Assembly: GCA_017461505.1 (NCBI GenBank)
Contig: JAFTXV010000010.1
Span: 1-64,000 of the forward strand
Reading direction: 5' to 3'
Length of the DNA stretch: 64,000 nt
From: Paludibacteraceae bacterium
Lineage (GTDB): Bacteria; Bacteroidota; Bacteroidia; Bacteroidales; Paludibacteraceae
Shown here in pieces: positions 61,704-64,000 of this stretch. Below the pieces are notes generated by a model. That model had not been told where the DNA came from. It saw nothing but the letters and a program-made list of their open reading frames with translations, and made no database searches. The translations under genes and the position numbers were made by a program. The number at the start of each line of letters is the position of its first letter. Position 1 is the first letter of the stretch.

Positions 61704-61940
61704 ACTAACCTCCCCTCCAAGGAGGGGATGGGCTTGCCTATTTTATGCCCCTTACTTGCCCCTTACTTCCATCGGAACCTCATCGGAACCTGATCGGAAC
61801 CTCATCGGAACCTGACCGAAGGATGCATAAGGGATAAGCATAGGATATATTAGGGATAAAACTCCCTCGCTACCCCGGCATATGCCGAGAAACGTGTTCT
61901 TTCTTTGTCCATTATCCCGAATAGTATTCGGGTAATGCAA
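61702..61940. repeat. Long repeat after B2, including an 11-bp array
   Basis: It matches 46503-46740. The 11-bp array (61770-61857) has four atcggaa-type units where the B1 copy has three, showing gain or loss of whole 11-bp units. After CCCGAAT-agt-ATTCGGG the sequence goes directly to GCGGC-tcc-GCCGC and the C2 start. The gap to C2 (291 bp) has no gene. Confidence 0.85.
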
Positions 61941-61994
61941 CACCCCGCGGCTCCGCCGCTGAGAATTAGAATATTAAAAAAAACTATAAACAAT

Positions 61995-64000
61995 ATGAAA
62001 AAGTTATTAACAACGTTGTGTGTACTTTTGGTTGGTATTACGCCAATCTTTGCTGCTGCCACGATAACCGTGAATGTAACCGCGGCAAAAGCGGATGACT
62101 CGCAAGATGCCATAGGTGGAACGGTAAAACTCACTAAAACAAAGGCGTCGTCAGGACAGGGACAATACAGTTCTACAACTGAAGGAAATCCAACTATATC
62201 AAATTTTCAGGCGCAAGGTTCTGATGGATTCTGGATCATCACCCCCGCTTATGACCCGATAATCACCCTAACACCAGCTGCGAGTGAGGGATATTATGTA
62301 GAAGGTATCTATCAAGTAGTGAACGAGGAGGAGACATTGGTCGGGTTTGCAGAGTTTGAGATAACCAACTCCAGCAATGCAACCTATACTTATAAGGTGA
62401 AATTTGCAAAACTTCCAGATGGAGTGCCTCTCACTATCACTTCATCAACCTCTTTAACTGATCTTTATACGGGAACGGAGGGTCTATCTACTACATTCCC
62501 TTATAAACCGAAATGGCGAGTGAATCTCGCTTCTACATTTGATGAAAGTGGAAAGGCGTTGTTTGATCAGTTGTTTATCTTCGGTAAGACCACTTTTAAT
62601 GGTTCCGTTTCTGCGTCCACGTCTGTGACACCATGCTATAAGTTTACGAAGTCGGATGAAAATACGTATCGTTTCAGTGATTATGTGCCCAATGTTAATA
62701 TCTCAGGTAAAGCATCCATGTTTAATATTACGGCTACGGAAGGTATGAAGATATATGCTACAGGTTGGTGCCCTTCAGGTTCGTGTGGTTATAGACCAGA
62801 GGACAATGGATTGTTCTATATCAAAGGAGCAGCGGGCGTGAGCGTACACTTGTATATTGAAGATTGTTATATGTATCTTCGTGCACATACGAAGTCGGGA
62901 ACTTTCAGCGATATTCGTAACGATGATCATCTGTATAAAGAGACATTTATCCCTGGCAACGACCCAGACAAACGTCCTAGTGTACCTGGTATTGCCAGCT
63001 CGGTGGTGTTTGAATGTACCTCTACCTCTGTTAACTCGGGTAATCCTTTCAAACCGTATGTGCATGTTCGTGGTAATAACTTGATGTATGGACATCGCGG
63101 AACGCCCTTTAATTTGGATATTTCTAGTTTAGCAGGTATGATAGGCATGGATATTAATCCCATCATTGGACAATATTGTGCTGCGTTATCGGTAAAGATA
63201 GGTAATGATGGTAAGGGTAGTGGTATTATGCAAGGTACTGCTACTAGTAACTCTTATACAACACTAACCCTAGATGACAAGTGGCCAACGAGTGCAACGG
63301 GAGGTGAATCTACTCATACTAATGGTTACCTTAAGTTTGAAAAAGAGTGGTATGCTAGTCCATCGATTGATTTGGGCAATAAGAATACAGTGCTGAACTT
63401 TGATGGCGGTCGCTTTGAATTGTCTCCAAACCTGCCGACTCAAGCACAATATATTAACAACTTGACTATTTGTTATCGAACTGGTTTCGTGGATCTCTTG
63501 GGTGGTGTATATGTGATGAGCGGTGTAGGTGGTGAGAGTACTGCGGGAACGGTCAACATCAATGATGGTTCGGTGTATGTGACTCCATTTAATGCGATGC
63601 ACACCGATATTTCGAAATTCTTGTGCTTGCCAGGATACTTTGAAGATGCTGTGATAGATGCCACAGGCAAATACGCAGAATCTCGCATATTGCGTTGTCC
63701 CGCTAATACCTATGTGACGGGTGGCTCGCACCCTGGCGATATTCGAGCGTGTGATGATCAGAATGCATCAGGTAATGCTCCGAAAGACAGGATAACAGAG
63801 CACTTGCTCAAACAAGTCAAAATACCTACAAGTAGTTTTACAAATGGTCAATTGCTAACAGCGGAACAATTTGCGAGTGTGTTCCCGTCTAGTGCGACAA
63901 TTGAGTGTGGCTATCCAAGTGACTTGTGTACCGTATCTTCTCCGCATACACAGACATACGCTCAGTATTACAGTCATATCCCGTATGGAGCCAACTCCAT
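61995..64000 (+). CDS. Giant secreted surface protein C2, 3' part beyond the window (paralogue of C1)
   Basis: Open from the ATG at 61995 to the window edge (668 codons). Signal peptide LLTTLCVLLVGITPIFAAA. It lacks the Ig-like front of C1 and goes quickly into the shared region: KIYATGWCPSGSCGY, NGLFYIKGAAGVSVHLYIED, SPSIDLGNKNTVLNFDGG and RCPANTYVTGGSHPGDIRAC. It probably also ends in a T9SS sorting domain outside the window. No TTTG/TAnnTTTG promoter is seen, so it may be read from the A2-B2 operon. Confidence 0.82.
   Translation, partial: MKKLLTTLCVLLVGITPIFAAATITVNVTAAKADDSQDAIGGTVKLTKTKASSGQGQYSSTTEGNPTISNFQAQGSDGFWIITPAYDPIITLTPAASEGYYVEGIYQVVNEEETLVGFAEFEITNSSNATYTYKVKFAKLPDGVPLTITSSTSLTDLYTGTEGLSTTFPYKPKWRVNLASTFDESGKALFDQLFIFGKTTFNGSVSASTSVTPCYKFTKSDENTYRFSDYVPNVNISGKASMFNITATEGMKIYATGWCPSGSCGYRPEDNGLFYIKGAAGVSVHLYIEDCYMYLRAHTKSGTFSDIRNDDHLYKETFIPGNDPDKRPSVPGIASSVVFECTSTSVNSGNPFKPYVHVRGNNLMYGHRGTPFNLDISSLAGMIGMDINPIIGQYCAALSVKIGNDGKGSGIMQGTATSNSYTTLTLDDKWPTSATGGESTHTNGYLKFEKEWYASPSIDLGNKNTVLNFDGGRFELSPNLPTQAQYINNLTICYRTGFVDLLGGVYVMSGVGGESTAGTVNINDGSVYVTPFNAMHTDISKFLCLPGYFEDAVIDATGKYAESRILRCPANTYVTGGSHPGDIRACDDQNASGNAPKDRITEHLLKQVKIPTSSFTNGQLLTAEQFASVFPSSATIECGYPSDLCTVSSPHTQTYAQYYSHIPYGANS

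Overview
The window comes from a Bacteroidota chromosome, most likely an uncultured member of the Bacteroidales. Three kinds of evidence support this. First, about a dozen promoters follow the Bacteroidetes pattern TTTG - 19/20 bp - TAnnTTTG. Second, there is a complete Na+-translocating NADH:quinone reductase operon (nqrA-F) and a Rho factor with a very large disordered insertion. Third, there are type IX secretion (T9SS) traces: a PorT-like barrel and a 1572-residue surface protein that ends in a type A sorting domain. I see no rRNA, tRNA, CRISPR array, transposase or prophage gene.

Layout. 1-1043: 5' part of a TolC-type efflux gene. 1692-7648 (minus): nqrFEDCBA, whose NqrC carries an N-terminal rubredoxin-like knuckle. 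7888-16888 (plus): a secreted protein, a DPP-IV-type peptidase, a sugar MFS transporter, a ROK sugar kinase, a polysaccharide deacetylase, an Ig-like lipoprotein and a PnuC transporter. 16912-26498 (minus): era, an M16 protease and a MacAB/TolC-like export operon. 26780-42496 (minus): tdh-kbl, argS, an Xaa-Pro aminopeptidase, nadC, a beta-helix lipoprotein, porT-like, aroQ, rho, mtaB, ftsY and a MraY/WecA-type sugar-phosphate transferase. 43644-64000 (mostly plus) is accessory: two paralogous surface loci, A1-B1...C1-D and A2-B2-C2. Here A is a small protein anchored at both ends, B a secreted protein of about 655 residues and C a giant secreted protein. A YhcG-type nuclease gene and an AAA/DUF4143 ATPase gene lie between B1 and C1.

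The striking feature is a dense set of short repeats that belong to no mobile element I recognise. (i) 7- and 8-bp tandem arrays, including a 45-unit array at 41128-41442 written with three 7-mer words in a nested pattern. (ii) Arrays of strict 11-bp period in seven intergenic regions. (iii) Small GC-rich hairpins, often several in a row. (iv) A composite repeat of about 100 bp (R1-R4) in four same-orientation copies that bracket the accessory gene modules of the first surface locus like cassette boundaries. The same words also occur inside coding sequences (rho, aroQ, mtaB, argS, the aminopeptidase gene, nqrC, A1, A2), in frame, as extra peptide segments. The best candidates for something undescribed are the repeat-bounded module structure of 43-50.5 kb and the in-frame spread of these words into essential genes.
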